A DNA stretch of 64,000 nt from Plectrocnemia conspersa (GCA_009617715.1 VTFK01000550.1:1-64000), one strand, 5' to 3'; counted from the first letter of the stretch, positions 1 through 15,200 are shown. Program-made: numbers and translations. The notes: generated from the letters alone by a model not told the origin.

Positions 1-605
1 TTTTTTCGTTATTGATTTAAAAAATCAATTTTTACAACGAATCATTGTTTGTGATGAAAATGGATTTTGTATGATAACAGATAATTATCTCGATAATGGT
101 AATAACATGTTATGATAACACAAAAAGAAAAAAAATCTGGATAATAATAAATAAAAACAACTTTTTTTTTTATTTTGTGGTGAAATTTATTATATAATCG
201 AAAAATTTAAAAAAAAAGCTATTTTTTTTATAAACAAATATGAACCAATTATACTACACGACAACGCTTGACCGTATATATCAACATTAACAAATTGAAT
301 TATTTAAATTATGAAATTTTGATGCATCCTACGTATTCAGCAAATTTCTCCAAAACAGATTTTCAGCTATTCCGATCCTTGGAATAAAACAGAATAAATT
401 TTGCCCTCGAGCGGAAGTAGGTAAAGGGTTCCAAAACTTAAAATATTATAGTAAAAAAAATTCAAAAACAGTGATTTTAACTGGGTTTCTTGATTAAAGA
501 AAAACTTAACTTATTTTGATTAAATAAATTTAGTAAAGTTTTTTAATTTAATTAATTTGAATTTACTACAATTTTATAAATTTCTTAGTACAACCTATAT
601 TTTAA
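1..605. other. AT-rich upstream/intronic stretch, no gene seen
   Basis: No coding exon could be supported. The first visible DDR exon starts at 2597 with a split codon, so this stretch is either an intron of that gene or lies upstream of it. It ends at a TTAA (602-605) that is the insertion site of the piggyBac-like element. Confidence 0.5.
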
Positions 606-2350
606 CCCTTAGACCGCCGACTGGTAAATTCTTAATTACTCGCTGTACGCCATGCGTTTTTAGCGATATAATTTTTTGGCTACTTACTCTGTTTAACACA
701 TCATTACAGCCAAAATACTCAATTTTTATATTTTAAAATTATATATGTATGATTAACATGATTTAAACATTCTAATTATATCAATAAACAAACATTTTTA
801 GTCGTATTGTTGGAAATATGGAGTGAAAAAAACTAAATCTATTGGTCGGTCCGCGTGTTGGCTCGCGTACACACACCTACACACACATGCACGCGCGCGG
901 CACTATACAAGCAACGACAAGCAGGGTCATGCTCACACTGAGACAATTTTAATATATAATATAAATCTGCAACGCATTTTATCTTCGTCTGACCTACATC
1001 CTGTTATAAAAATTTACAAATCGACAAGATTTCTTTGATGCATACAAAATCACATATATCGTACACAAAAATAACCCTAATAACGAAACCGTTTGTTTTG
1101 ATCAATGGTGTTTGCAATTGGTTGTTGTTGAAGGTTGTCATATTTCTTTATATATAAAAATAATAAATAATAAAACTTGATAGCAAGATACGATGTTACA
1201 TTTAACTATATATAATTAGATGTATAATTTATAATATATACATATTCTACTTCTTCTTCCACTGCACTACAACCGGTGATCGGTTTTGGCCTTTCCACCT
1301 AATTTCTTGTAGGGCTTCTAGATATATCTTGAGTTTTAGTATTTCTTTCGCTATTGTTTGCATTTTTCCTGGTTGTAATATTGCACATTCCAGCTTCCAA
1401 AATTGAAGTTCAGTCGTTTATCTAGATTTCTATCGTCTAGGTCATTATGAATCGGGGCGGATTTATTATTTCTTTGTGATTTTTTCATAACCATTTGGAT
1501 TTATCCACTTTAGTTGGCTTGCTCCATGATAGAAACCCTCCTCCTTTATACGGGCTTAGGACCAGCAAGAGTGCAACATATCTACACTCCAGGCGGAATA
1601 TGTAATATATATTACACACACACATATATATATACAATAAATAATAAACTTTTCGACCATCGTGACGCATTGGGGTAACCTGTTAGGTCACGATGGTATT
1701 AATTGAATGTAAATAAATAAACACATTACAAATAAATTATAAAATAATAGAACAAGTAAAATAAAATGATTCTACGACAAGGAATCGTTTTTGTTATTAT
1801 TCTTATTATTATTATTATTTAATATTTACTAAGAGTTAATATTGATATTTTATTAATTATATCTTATTTATATTTATTAATAAGTATTTAATAGTAATTA
1901 TTATTATTATTATTTAATTATTACAAACAATAACAACCAATCCACAAAACAGTTGACAATATTAAAACAGTCGAAATAACGTATAAATATATTCACAAGT
2001 ATTTACAAATCACAATTATCATTGAAATATTGATGACATAATTTAATTTCGATTCATAAATTAAAGTATAAAAAACGAATTTCCGCGATGCGTTTGTGCT
2101 AACCCTAAAAGTGGTCTAAAGAAGCACGATCGAAACCGCGCGAAATACAAACGACTAAAATTAAGGCGTGACTTTATAATTATATATACCACTGTTTCAT
2201 CGCAAATTCTATAAATAAAATCACTGAAATCGTTTACTAGGAACTCAAACTGATTTTTAAAACATATATTGCCAACTTTTACCTTTCCGTTTCTTTAAAA
2301 AACGAAGGTTTTAACGAGCTCATCATATAATGCGCTTGGCGTTGAAAGGA
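606..2350 (+). mobile_element. piggyBac-like non-autonomous element, copy 1
   Basis: A 1745 bp element lies between TTAA at 602-605 and TTAA at 2351-2354, the piggyBac target. Its ends are imperfect inverted repeats: CCCTTAGACCGCC at the left and, on the other strand, TCCTTTCAACGCC at the right. A second, inverted copy lies at 60486-62412, matching over most of the length, including the AC/TA microsatellite near 1613-1640. No transposase reading frame is recognisable; short ORFs conserved between the copies run through microsatellite and are not believed to be genes. The piggyBac assignment rests on TTAA and the CCCT-type terminus. Confidence 0.75.
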
Positions 2351-2596
2351 TTAATGGTAAATTTTTAATATTAATTTTCTTATTGTTTTTAGGCTCATTT
2401 AGAGTTTGTCGGTCAGCATAATTATTTTTTATCTGAAGTATTATAATATACAACATGTAGTTTATATATAATTAAATAATTTATATAGTATTAAATTATA
2501 AATATAGTAGCAGCAATATTTGAGGAACATGAGATATTATTAATATATATTCTCAATAGATTGTTCCACTTCTAACATTTTTATTTTCATCTACAG

Positions 2597-3285
2597 ATTT
2601 TTGCTCATCTGCTTTGGGATTAGAATCCGGCTACATCTCAAACACTAGTCTAACTGCTTCGTCCACTTACGCGATGAGCGTATCTCCACACAGTGCCAGG
2701 TAACATGCGTTACAACCAATCACCCAAAAGTAAATCGATTAAGCGAAACAATTCTCTTTCAAGATTAAAACAAGAAGTTAACGGTGGAGCCTGGTGTCCC
2801 AAGAACCAAATCGAACCGGGCGTCAAAGAATACCTCCAAGTGGATCTCTTAAAACCGCACTTCATCACCGGCGTGGCGACTCAAGGTCGAAACCACAATG
2901 GCAAAGGGCAAGAGTACACCGAGGAGTTCACGATCGAGTACTGGAGACCCGGGATGAGCGAATGGAGGCAGTACTCGAGATGGGATGAGAAAATTGTAAG
3001 ATCGTTAGCATAAGGCCCTCGTATTAGCTCAGCAAAACTCATTGTTCGTCCAAAACTACAGTCATTCAATATTGACTGTATTCTTAACAAATAACGTTTA
3101 AGTTTGTATGCATATTGTTGTTGTTTTGTAATTCTAGATATTTGGAGGAAACTCCGACACGGACACCGTGGTTCGACACCATTTAACCCCGTTGATCCAA
3201 GCAACAAAGTTTAGAATTGTACCACACAGTCTTATGAGACGCACCGTCTGCTTGAGGTTGGAACTTTACGGCTGCATAGATGAAT
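2597..3285 (+). CDS. Ddr: DDR exons 1-3: collagen-binding discoidin (F5/8C) domain
   Basis: Three exons (2597-2699, 2764-2995, 3138-3285) encode the discoidin domain. It opens with CSSALGLESGYISNTSLTAS, contains GGAWCPKNQIEPGVKEYLQV and THE-like core strands (HFITGVATQGRN), and closes with RRTVCLRLELYGC. The family's bounding cysteines and the TQGR loop are present. At the position of the collagen-contacting Trp in human DDR2 (after TASS) there is Tyr, so ligand preference may differ; this comparison is from memory. Exons 1 and 2 are separated by an intron of only 64 nt (2700-2763); without splicing, a TAA follows at once (2701-2703). Splicing restores SARLKQEVNGGAWC, the expected family sequence. 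Confidence 0.9.
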
Positions 3286-6200
3286 GTAAGTGTTTCTATA
3301 AACGTGATATTATATAAAAAACGCATATGCTAGATATACAGATCGACCAATATCCAAACCTCATATCTAATGAATTGTTAATGATAATAAATAAGTAATA
3401 AAATCACTACCCTAAAATTTTAAAATTAATTAGACAATGGGAAACCGTGATTATTCAGGAACAATAATGGTTAAAGATACAAAATGTTAGTAGCAAATAT
3501 TATATGATTTGATTTATTAAAAACACATTTAACAATAAGTGGGTAAGTAGTGAGACACCTAATTAAAAGCAACGTCTATAAATCAGTGACATATATTTAA
3601 TAATTTATAGATTTTTATTAAAGTGTCCATTCACACGAAGAGTAGTACTTATCGGCGGTATCTCTTTTTCATTGGGTTGTGAATATACTGTATGTGTGAT
3701 CTTTATTTTTGCTCGTTCGAATGGTTGTTAAAGTGACAAAAAAGCAGATAGTGAAAAATTAATTGAAATAATACATGTGGAAAAAAACATAATCAATAAA
3801 CTTAATTCTCGAATACACCTGTGGAGATCCCTATGAAGATATGTATTTATACAAAATGTGTCTGAACAAAATGTAATTAATCAAGAAAATCCAAAATAAG
3901 AAGACTCATCGATCTTTAGTAGTAATATAAAAACAAAAACAAATCAATTAATAAAGGGCACGAAAAAATGGTAGGTAAGGTAGATAGAGATTTAAATTTT
4001 ACATATAAATCAATCTCGATACTTTCTTGCCATTACTGCGGTACGATAGCGATAAATTTGTCAATCTAGACTCCATTGAGACGTAGCGTCGGTTTTCCCT
4101 CAAGGTCCGTCCATCTCGTGAAAGTAAAACAGTGTTTGTAAATTGTGATATATTGTTTGCAGCCGGCGTCGTCAGTTACACCGTGGCCGAGCCTTCGAAC
4201 GAAAAGGGCGATCATGTTGATAAAAAATATGATGGATGGAAGGACTCTTTCGGTAATATGAACGGAGGTCTCGGCGGACTGACCGACGGGCAAGTCGGCG
4301 GTGATTTTTTCGCGCTGGATATGGGTTTCGCCAAAGGTATACATATTTTAGTTGTGTTTATTTATTATAGTTCGGCTGAAGCGTGTAACAGGTGGATGAA
4401 GGTTGGATTTTATTTTAGTGAGATCTCATTTTTATTACGTCGTGAAAATTACATGATATGCAGAAATATAAAATCTAAAAGAGTGAATTAATCATTTATT
4501 GAAGTGATATTTTTATTTGCTAGCTAAATATCTTAAATTAAAATGAAAAATACGCTTCTTTGTTAATTTTTACCTTTTGAAATACATACCAATAGACTTT
4601 TTAATCGTGCTGATAAAATTATTTAATTTTCCCATAGCAAAGCTGTCCGAGTATTGATTTCTATTTTAATAAAAATTTTCCTATTGAAAATCTGTAAAAA
4701 TTAGAACACTCGATTAACTTATTTAAAAAAACAGTATATTTTAATAAATTAAATTAGCTCATATAAATACTATTTTTAGCATCATTTTCACTCATCTCAA
4801 AACTAAGGTAGAATACAAAAAAATGTATAAATTATAAATAAATGCAGTGGGTCCTCAAATTTTGAATAGCTTTGTTTCCGAGTATTTCGCAATACGTGCA
4901 TTTTTTTAATTATTTTGCTTTGATAAACAAGCAATGTTTTGCAATACGAGCTGTGCGTATTGCATCACAAATGAACCTTCATGCAGTGAAGACATACCTT
5001 TTCGAAAATAATTTTCCACTTAAAGTTTTGTTGATTTATGCTCCTGCTCATCCTTCATACCTTGATAACGTAACGACATACTGGATGAATTCTAGTTAAA
5101 AATGATCAAGATCACCATTTCATTACTCTAGCCCAGTGGTACCCAAACTCTTTTGACCCACGGACCCTTTTCATACTCAAAACTTGCCCACGGACCCTGG
5201 GTGAAAAACTACATAAATGCATAATAGAAAAATTACAAATTTAACTTTGTTCGGCTCAATGTTTTTGTGAGTAGCAACTAGAGTCTTCAATTCGAGTAAT
5301 TGAGTACTCGATACTCGAGTATTTTTGTCTATTTTTTAAGTACTTGATAATCGAGTATTTTGAAAATTACACGATTAATACTCGAAATTAAAAAAATTTG
5401 AAATATTTCAGAAACAAAAATAACTTTAACTCGGTCCGGTAAAGGTTAACGTCTTGCTTTTATTTGGCGTTTATGCCCGAAGTCCCGAGTTAGAGCGGTT
5501 ACTATCAGGTATAATTTTTTCATATTTCCATAGTTGCATAGTTCCGGTCGTCGGCTATGTTAGTGGGTACGACGGAGAAATTTCTTTTGTGTTTTCTGTT
5601 CGACAGTCCCGACTTATCTAATTTATGGCAATGAACAATATGAAATATCAACAAAAAAAAAAATTAGGTTTTATGACTATGCAGTTGTAGCGTAAAGTGT
5701 TGTCAATTGTTTATACTGATCCCTCAGCTTAAAATATAAATCAAAACAATTGTGTGTTTTAAAGGCATTTAAAGTAAAGTTAGTTCTTTGCGAACCGTTT
5801 AGCTCTAGAGTGAAAGGGATTCACCCAAATACATCTTCGAAGGATATAGATTTAAATTCTTCGCAATAATCAGAAGGAGTAGAATATTGTATATTGTTAA
5901 GAAAAAAAATCTATTCAAGAAGAATTACAAAATACTATTTTGTCAATAGTCGAAGGAAATAAGAGAAAAGCAGAGAAGGGAATGAAAGAAGAGAACATAA
6001 AAAGAAAGTTCAAAAAATTTTATATCTATAAAAAGCGAACAGATATAAATTAGAAGCCTTATCCAACGCGTTAATGACAATAAGACCAACATCAACAGCA
6101 ACGGAAAGGGTTTTTTCCATAACGGGAATAATAAAACCAAAGGTTAGCAGTAATATTAAATTCGAGACACTTTTTTGCATTATTATTTTTAAAAAAGTAT

Positions 6201-9200
6201 GTTCGTGAAGTTAAAATAATTGTAAAAAATTAACATTTTATTTATTTATATGTGCACGAATTTGAATAATAGCTATTTTGGTACATTTGGTAAATACTCG
6301 AAAGTACTCGAGTACTCGAGTATTTTAAAATTTTAATATTCGATACTCGAGTAGTTGATAGTAGCAAATCCCCACGAGTACTAATTTCTAGTCGATTTTT
6401 TTTTTTTGTGATGAGGCTCATAACGGCACTGAATCCACGTTCTATCAAATAGGAAGACGGAAAAGTAATCAACAGCTTCTGTACAATAGCCCATAATGCT
6501 GAATATAAAATTGGGATCTGTTTTTGTAACCAGAACGTTGTCGTATCCTTGTTTAAACAATGGTTTCAGCTCCTCATTTGTGGATAATTTAATTAGTTGC
6601 TCATGTATTAGTATGTATTCATCTGTATTTGTGCTCTGAGTTTGACTACTTGCAAAAGGGTTCAACAACCAGTCGAGAATATCCAAGTGAAGAATGTCTT
6701 TAAATCTTTGGTTGAGGTCCGAATGAAGCGCCGTTAAGTGTTAAAAATAAACAAACAAATCTTCATCTCTATTTTGCAATTTTGAAAGATTTAGAAACTG
6801 AGAATATTCTCCACTTCTCAAGTTTTGTTTGTACAGCAAAATTTTTGCAACAAACGCAGATATTACAGTTTTAGTTTTGATTAAATTGAATGTGTCACCT
6901 TATAGTTTCAAATTAGTCTCATATAAGCGATGTCATTTTTTGAGATATTTAAATTGTGACGTAAATCATTGTCCTTACTCTCCAGAAATTTCAACACTGA
7001 ATCAAATCCAAACATGCACTTTTAGATAAGCAACGTACTTCTGTGTTAAGTCATAAGTCATCATCATTTTTCAATCAAAGTTGAGCAAATAATCTCTCAT
7101 TTAAGGCATTCCTTTTGATTTTAATAACTGCTCTAATGACATAATGTAGTGATTTATGCAAATGTTCACTAAGGTTTTTTGTGACCAAATGATGTTGATG
7201 AATGACACAATGTACCGATTATACATTTGGTATAGCTTATTTAAAGTATATCATTGCTGTAGCACCATCAGTAACAACGGAGATTATATTAGTTAAGGGT
7301 ATAGCTTTTGCATCGAAAATTTTTTTTAATTCAGTAAATAACGTTTCATCTTTCGTATTAGTTTCTAAAAATTAAGCAAATAACAATTAATGTGATTTTT
7401 AATTCATTGTTATTTATTTTAACTTTCGTATTAATAAAAATGTGTCACAATTTTTTTATTTTATAATAAACATTGCTCGGATCCCCTTACGTTGTTCAGG
7501 GACCCCCAAATCAATTTTAATTTTTTACGGATCCCTTGGGGGTCCGTAGGGAACACTTTGGAAACCACTGCTCTAGCCCATGAATCAGCAAGTAATTTCG
7601 AACTTTAAAAAACTTTACACCAAATCACTATTTTGGCGATGCTTCAAAGTGACCGAATAAACAAATTTTACTGCATCAAGATCATCGCTAAGGCATGGGG
7701 TGGTGTGTACCAAGAAAACCCTTAATGTTGCTTGTGAAAACTGTGGCTTAATTGCGTTGAAGGGTTTTTCATGAACGAGAGCCGCTAATTGTCGATGAAA
7801 TTGCATCATTGGAAAAGAAAATGAGACTGTAAGTGAACGAGGAGCAATTTAAGAGTTAGAAGCTGACCACCAAAGTAGTAATAGATCTGCGTCGCTAGCA
7901 ACTACACGAGGCTACAGAGGAGAATAAAGAGGCTGTCACTTTAAATAAGATCAAGAATATCTGTAAAATTGGAAGCTAAAAAATCAGTATCAAATAATCA
8001 TGCAATGTCATTGAGCTATCAGTAAAGAAAAAAATCATTGAGCTATCAGTGATAGACAGCAGTGATTCTGTGATGAGTATTTATTAAATGAAATGATTTT
8101 ATTTAAAATTAAAATATTATAAAATACAAATAAAAACATATATTTTGCATTAATAATTTGTATATTAAAATTACTAGGTTTTTGAACGAATCAACTTAAT
8201 TTTATATTATTACGAGTATTTATAATACTAACACGTTTATGAATCGAAATATTTTAATAAGCCGAGTTTTCACTGTAAGTTTTTCTTACAAGGAAAATAT
8301 ATATCAATCTATAATATAATTCAATCATAAACTAGATTGTTTATATGTAAAGACTATTCGTAAATCCTATATATTTTTACATAACACATTTTATTATCGC
8401 CTTTAATAAACCCCTAATTTATTTTTCAACCTAATAACTGTGGTCCGATACATTTGCTAATTTGATTTCACCGTTATATAAGTCTTGTGAATGTGCTCTT
8501 TTCGATTTTTGGTACTGTATTTTCAATAGCCAAATCTCGAGTTTCGGTCTTTAAATACTCATCAAAACTATTTTACTTCAATTTTTTGTGAGTTCATTGC
8601 TGACAAAAGATATCCTTTCAATGAAATATTTATCATCACGTTACATATAGTACGCAAGACATTTTGTCCGTAGATAACGTCATTGCCGTAAACAGCAGCA
8701 GTTTCACCGACAAACTTCGCGCATGGCGAGATTAGTAATTGACACGGAAACGTTACTGCGACTGAAACCTGATAAACTTTGTCACTTCACGACATAGTTC
8801 ACCAGACATTGGTACCATGCCTAATACATATCAGAACATTCCGTTTCTGCAAGATAGTTGAAGGATGCTGCAACAGAAATAGGAATACACTCATAACCCC
8901 ATACAAATGTGTTTGTTTATTTATTTAAATTAGGACCATCGTTTAAAAACTGAAAACGTAATATAATAAAAATAGGAGCGAAGACGTATGTTTACGAGAA
9001 ATATCAATACATCGATGCACAGTATTAAATAGTCGGACGGCCTTTGCCAGGAAGAAGAATTGACAAGTGCTTTAGTACTAGTCTTTACAGACAAAAACAA
9101 AGGATGTGACCGAGAAATATGACTGCCCTCCGGGGTTCACATTGGAGCTGCTCAAACACTAAATGGTTATCGACTATACCTGTGAAAATTTTTTAACATG

Positions 9201-12200
9201 TTTAATAACAGAAACACAATGAAATCACATAGCTCCCAAATTGAAAAAAATAAATACAGAAAGAATTTACGCTGTACTTTTTAGAGAAACAATGTATTGC
9301 ATTGAATTATTACGCTAACATTTTTATAATGGAGCCAGCATCTAATATGCTGCAGATTATGGCATCATAAAGAGTGCGCAATACTAAATTATTATTATGT
9401 CTCTACAATGTGCTATTTCCAGTACTTCTCAAACGTCACCCAAAGATCCATAGCAGAGGAAGATCTGTCAATAATTTCCACCGAAATGATAGAATTATTT
9501 CGCTGGCATCAAGAACCCTAAAAATGAAATTGTGTGACATTTCATGATACTGAAAGACAATCGGTTATCAAAAGCCTAATTCCATAGAGAATTGAGATCT
9601 GACAGTAAGTCAAGATAATTCAAAATCGACTCCACTCTCTTAAAATATTTTATGTCGTCCGTATATTACAATAAATTTGAGTGATATATTGCTGTCTCTA
9701 TATCATTAATGAACAATAGAAACAGTAATGGACCCAAGTTGAAGACATGCGGTACTACAGTGAAGGTAATATATCGTTCTAAATATGAGTTTTTAAAATT
9801 GACAAATCTATTGGTCAAGTAATTAAAAAATAACTTGTGAGACTCCAAAAGTGAATCGTGATTAACTTTAACAAACGTCTTTTTAAAATCTATGTATATA
9901 ACAAATAAATATCTTCTGCATATATTACTGCTAATTTTATTGTAATACAACATATAAACCTGCGAGAAAATAATATTACTTCTGAAATAAAATATCTTAG
10001 ATGCAAGCCAATTATATTTGCCAGTAATTGCATTGAAGATTGTAGTGTATCCACACATTTTTTTAATATAATAATAAATGAGCATGGTTTGTAGCTTGCT
10101 CCTTGTTGGGTGCAGAAAAATGAAGTAGTACCGTGGTACTATTTAGAAAAAAATCCTACGTTGTATCCACTCCCAACTGCGCTCGCTACGCCTCCTCGCC
10201 TAATTATGTAAGGCCGCTTCAGTCGATTCAGCGTTTGTATGTTAATAAATAAGCGAATTAGGTAGACCCTCGCAATTTATACTGTCATAAAAGTGCCTCG
10301 TTTTGAGCGTGACAGTGTTCGCGGGGCGCCTGGATACCGGTGATTTATAGATTTCATTATGTACGGCACATGTGTAATTTCAGGTAACGGCTGGATAGCG
10401 TGGAGGAACTCCTCGTTCAGCGGCGGATACATGGATTTGGTTTTCGAATTCAGCGAGATAAGAAACGTGTCAAATATAGATTTATTCGCGAACAATTACT
10501 ACACCAGGGAGGTACAGGTGAGACAGAGAGGTCGAAACGGAAATACTCGTGGGTCGTCTAAATTCAAAACCGTTTATAATACACTATATTAGTGGCATTC
10601 AAACTGTTTTAATCGCGGCTTTTAATATTAAATCTTATTTCACTATCCCGAACAGATAAAACAAGCATTTTACGAAAAGAGAGACGCGTACAAAAAAATA
10701 AAGAAAATTGTAATATATTCCTAATGAGCCAATAACACTCATTAGTGCTAATTAAAATATATTCAATATTATGTCTTTTTAATATTGAATAAACAGAAAA
10801 TTAATATTTTAATAATTTGCTTCTCGCAGATCTGTTTCTTGTTCTTCTTATGAATCGCTTATTTACTTAATTTGAAAATATGTTATTTAAGCTTTTTATG
10901 CAAAACGCTCTCAACATATCAATTAGCAATGCAATGTAAAATATACACATAATTAATTTATAATAATTGAGACATATACATTATTAAATTTAATTTTCTC
11001 TGCTCTTCCACATATGTCCTGTATATATATGTATGTATATATCTTTCTACGTTTTTAAGGACTCGAATGCCGAATAATTTATTTGAAGAAAGTTTCCTTT
11101 TTTTGGATCTAATATATATTCTATGACATCTTATGACTTTTCAATTTAAATACACATATTTTAGATAATAATTAATTTTATTATCCAATTTTTTAAATTG
11201 TTAACAAGTTGCCAAATACATAAAAAAAAATGTGGATTTGCGGTAAACTAAAATTTCCGTTTGTTTCAATCCGATGGCACGATTCAAAGCAATATTATTA
11301 ATAAAACTGAATTTAATGTAATTAAAATACAGACCATAACATGAAAGTTAAAATGTTATTACGATAACGATTCTACTAAAAGTTAAAATCACAATTATTT
11401 CCCTGAAAACTTAATAGAAAAAAGTGCACAGCTTTTTACATTTACATCGAACTTACCTCGCATTTTTTAATTCTTATGTATTTAATTTAAAAAAAAAACT
11501 AAATAAATGTATATTATTTATTATCACTGAGCTCGACTATATCCTTAAAATTTCAGTAATTAATATCAAAGGAAGAGCAACTACAAGCAAAAACGCAAAA
11601 TAATTGCCACAGTGAAAGCAGATTCTGTCCCTCCAAAGTTCTTAAATGTGGTTTAGTTTTAGAGGTTCTCCTAAAGACATAGTATATTATTTTTTTTTTT
11701 GTAACAGAATTACTAAAATACATTGATAGTTCAAACATATCAGAAGTTCAAAAATAAAATACTAAAAGTCGCTTTAAGAAGAAAAGCTAATTAATAAGAG
11801 TAAAATTCAAAAGTCACATTATTTTTATTGCCATAAATATTTACAAACTTTGTGTGTAATTTAATGGCTACTTTTAAAGTGTGTATATTTTTTTCTTATA
11901 AAAAGGGGACGATCAAAAAAATACTAGTATATTTTTGTAAATATATATTTGATCTCTACCTATGATTGTATTATCTAAGATATATATATCGAACAGTTTT
12001 GAAACTAAACGACCCTTTTGTACATTGAAATTGCTTTTATGTTTATTTTATTATTGGATTTATTTATTGTTATCGTTTTAGATATTCAGTACGGCAGTGG
12101 TTTATTTCAGTATCGGAGGTCGATATTATAACGGCGATCCCGTTGTACATTTCGAAAAAGTGGACAAAGTGTCACAGAAAGCTAGGAACATTACAATAAA

Positions 12201-15200
12201 TTTAGATGGTGGCCGATTAGCTAAATTTGTAAGGATAAGGCTGTATTTCAGCTCAGAATGGATGATGCTCTCCGAGGTATATTTCTATTCAGGTATGTAT
12301 CTAATATTTATTGATATAAACTGTAATGAATTAATAGTAAAAGCTATAAAATTAGTTTTTAGTATATGCTATATCACTAAAAATTTAGTTTCAATAGTAT
12401 GCATTCATTTTCATGAACTGTAAAATTTCAAATGATATGCAAAATAGAGACTGATAAAATCTTTGAAGTTGAAAAAATAAACAGGAAAAACAGAAACCTT
12501 ACTATATTATTATACATCGATAACATTTGATAACAATATGTCCTTGAAAAGATTTTTATGATGATTTAAATATCATCACAACTCTTTAATAATTCGTTAA
12601 TATAAAGTAAAAACAAGGCTTTATTGTGTTGTGGGATTCGAAGGGTATATGTCTTAAAATTTATTTCAACGAATAAATTATCGATTATCACAAGTTGTTC
12701 CACAGTAGCAAATTTTATTCGTTCTCGACTGCTGTGCTCATTAGCTTAATGCCGTTTTGCCCTTTTATATTGATCGATTCAATGGTACAGTTTAATTCTG
12801 AGTAACCTGAAAAAAAACAGCTGGCAAGCATTGTATAATATAAATTATTAGGATTTTACATACTTATTCTATAATAAACAAATTATTTCTTTCTATGAAT
12901 AAACTGCATCATTCATGGCTGTAAAATAATCTTAAATGTACAATAGATAAATATGTATAGTAAAAGGCTGGAAAAAATAATTTATTAATTACACAATTAT
13001 TAGTGAGCATTTCAAAACTTATCTGTATTCATATTTGTTTTTTTTGTCTTTCCAAAAACTATATATACAAAGCTTGTAAAATTTATAAAATTAAGCAATA
13101 AGATGTTTATTGAAACAACATTAAATTTAATGCGTTTTATGCGTTTTATAAATACTATTAATAAAGCAAAATAAATACCTAGATCAATTAAACGCATTAC
13201 CTGTACTTCATGGATCCACATATACAAAATAATGTTTTTTTATAACTTTTAGAAATCATAGATAGAAACATAGCGGAAGAGACTGAACAGAAATTATTTG
13301 ACAATATTTTAGAAAATTCAATCAATGGCAACAATTACAACCCCAAACTATCTGGTGAGTTTTAATATTAAACATATGTTTAATTAATTATATTTAATTT
13401 GTATTTAAATATATTACTTTATTTATCATACAGGATCTCGTTCTACAAGCATCATTGTTGTACTTCTCATCGTGTTAATATTAATATTAATAATAATATT
13501 TGTACCGATATTGTACATTAAGAAAAACCGAAAATATTCTTCTCAGAATACAGCTTCAGTATGGAGAAATACGTTTAATTTTAACTTTAAGGTAAGTAGC
13601 ATTATGTAAATAACTTATTTTAAGAAAACACCAATAAATTATTTTTCCATGATTTAACAAAAACATAAAAATGTTTGCTGGTACTTTTTGAATGATTTCT
13701 AAGGATTAATAAGTACGTTCTAAAAAATGTCTAATTTATTTTAAGATTGAGTGGATGTAAGAAAATCAGTTTACTGTTTTAATAACTGTCAATGGAAGAT
13801 GATTTTTGGTAGGGCTGGTACATATATACAATTTAGAAGAGATTTACTTAATAATACCCTTCAAAATTATAAATAAAAAATTTGTATTAGTAATTCTGTG
13901 ACATATTGACCCATAGTTTAGCTAATAAAACATATGTTTATTTTATTAAAAACCCTTAAAGATATTTAAATTGCTGCCATTTGATGTATGTATATTACAT
14001 ATTTTAATATGGAACATATTAATACAAAGATTTAGAATAAACATTTGTAGGGAATAAACACATATTCTCGACTGAATTTAAAACTAGTAAATGTGTAATC
14101 TGATCCAAATTTTTTCAATGGTCACACTACCTTTGCAAGAAAACATTTGGTCTGAAATTCTGTGATCGATTTCTCATCGATAATTATTTTTTATCTTAAC
14201 AATACATTTCTAAACTATCAATTTAAATAGATTACGAACGAAATCTAACTTTTCATATCTGAGTTTAAGAAAATAGTAGCTGAAATCACTTTCAGTGTTT
14301 CTAAATGTTACAAAATTGAATTTCTTGCAAATTATGGAAGAACTTCATCACAAATTTTGATGACAGTTTTTCAAACATTGCAACAATTTTATCCTTGTGA
14401 AAGTATAAAAGGCATCTGTGAATTGTATGTTTATATTTATTCAAAGATGCACTTTATTAAGCTATATAAAAATGTTACCTAAATAAGCAAGATGCATGAT
14501 CCATTCTACATCATTTAACCAGGCTAAATAAATACATACTTGACATTTTCTCTTAGGAACCATAAAACATTTGTGCCGTAAACAAACAATAAAAAGAGAC
14601 AAAGACGTCTGGAACATTTAGTAACAACAGGAAAATGAACAAAAAACAAAGAAGACAATGGAACAAATATTAAAACCTCTACCAGAGATGAATTAAAGCC
14701 ACCACCGAAAGACAGAATTTCATCCGTATCTACAACAACAAAATAGAAAAGAAACTATAAAGTAGTATTAAAAAACCTACATTCATCGTCCGACCAAAAA
14801 TCTTTGATGAAAAAACTAAAAGATTAAGGACATTGTAAGAAATATATCCAACATTTCACAAAAAATAACAAAAAACCACTGCCACCGTTTTACACCGATC
14901 TACAATTTACACCGATTTACAATTATTAATCAATACGGTTGTAAAATTTGAAGTTCCACGCGTTAAAAAATAAATATCACAATGTTTGAAATGGTAAACA
15001 TACGATCACACAAAAAACTATTGTTATATATTACAAAGGTGTGTCAAGTGTGTATGGATGCATTTAACTCTCGAATGTCAATAGAAAGTAAAAGATAATA
15101 ACGTATAATGTGCAAATTGCAATGGAAACCAACCAGAAAATTGACTGATATAAAAGCATATCCAAAAAAAACAACATCTAAAAATTCTAAATAAACAAAT

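Larger units (their letters stand above)
4860..7990 (+). mobile_element. Tigger/pogo transposase relic, split by a hAT insertion
   Basis: Two pieces of one degenerate pogo/Tigger (DDE_1) transposase flank the hAT at 5134-7570. The left piece (about 4930-5125) reads NFPLKVLLIYAPAHPSYLDN, the Tigger segment around the second catalytic Asp, which is lost here (IYAPAH where DNAPAH is expected). The right piece (about 7579-7810) reads MNQQVISNFKKLYTKSLFWR, the segment after the third catalytic region. Further right, about 7830-7940, frame-shifted traces resemble the C-terminal part. Stops and frameshifts make it dead. It lies inside DDR intron 4337-10383 in the sense orientation. Confidence 0.75.

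Noticed and set aside
1485..1670. Minus-strand ORF conserved with + strand ORF 61248-61463
   Set aside because: Conservation follows from the two piggyBac-like copies; the ORF crosses microsatellite and differs by indels and duplications.
2794..3207. ORFs 2794-2988 (+) and 2881-3207 (-)
   Set aside because: Shadows of DDR exons 2 and 3 in other frames.
5290..6357. CTCGAGTA-rich stretches as a regulatory array
   Set aside because: They mark the ends of the inner hAT, confirmed by its flanking 8 bp duplication.
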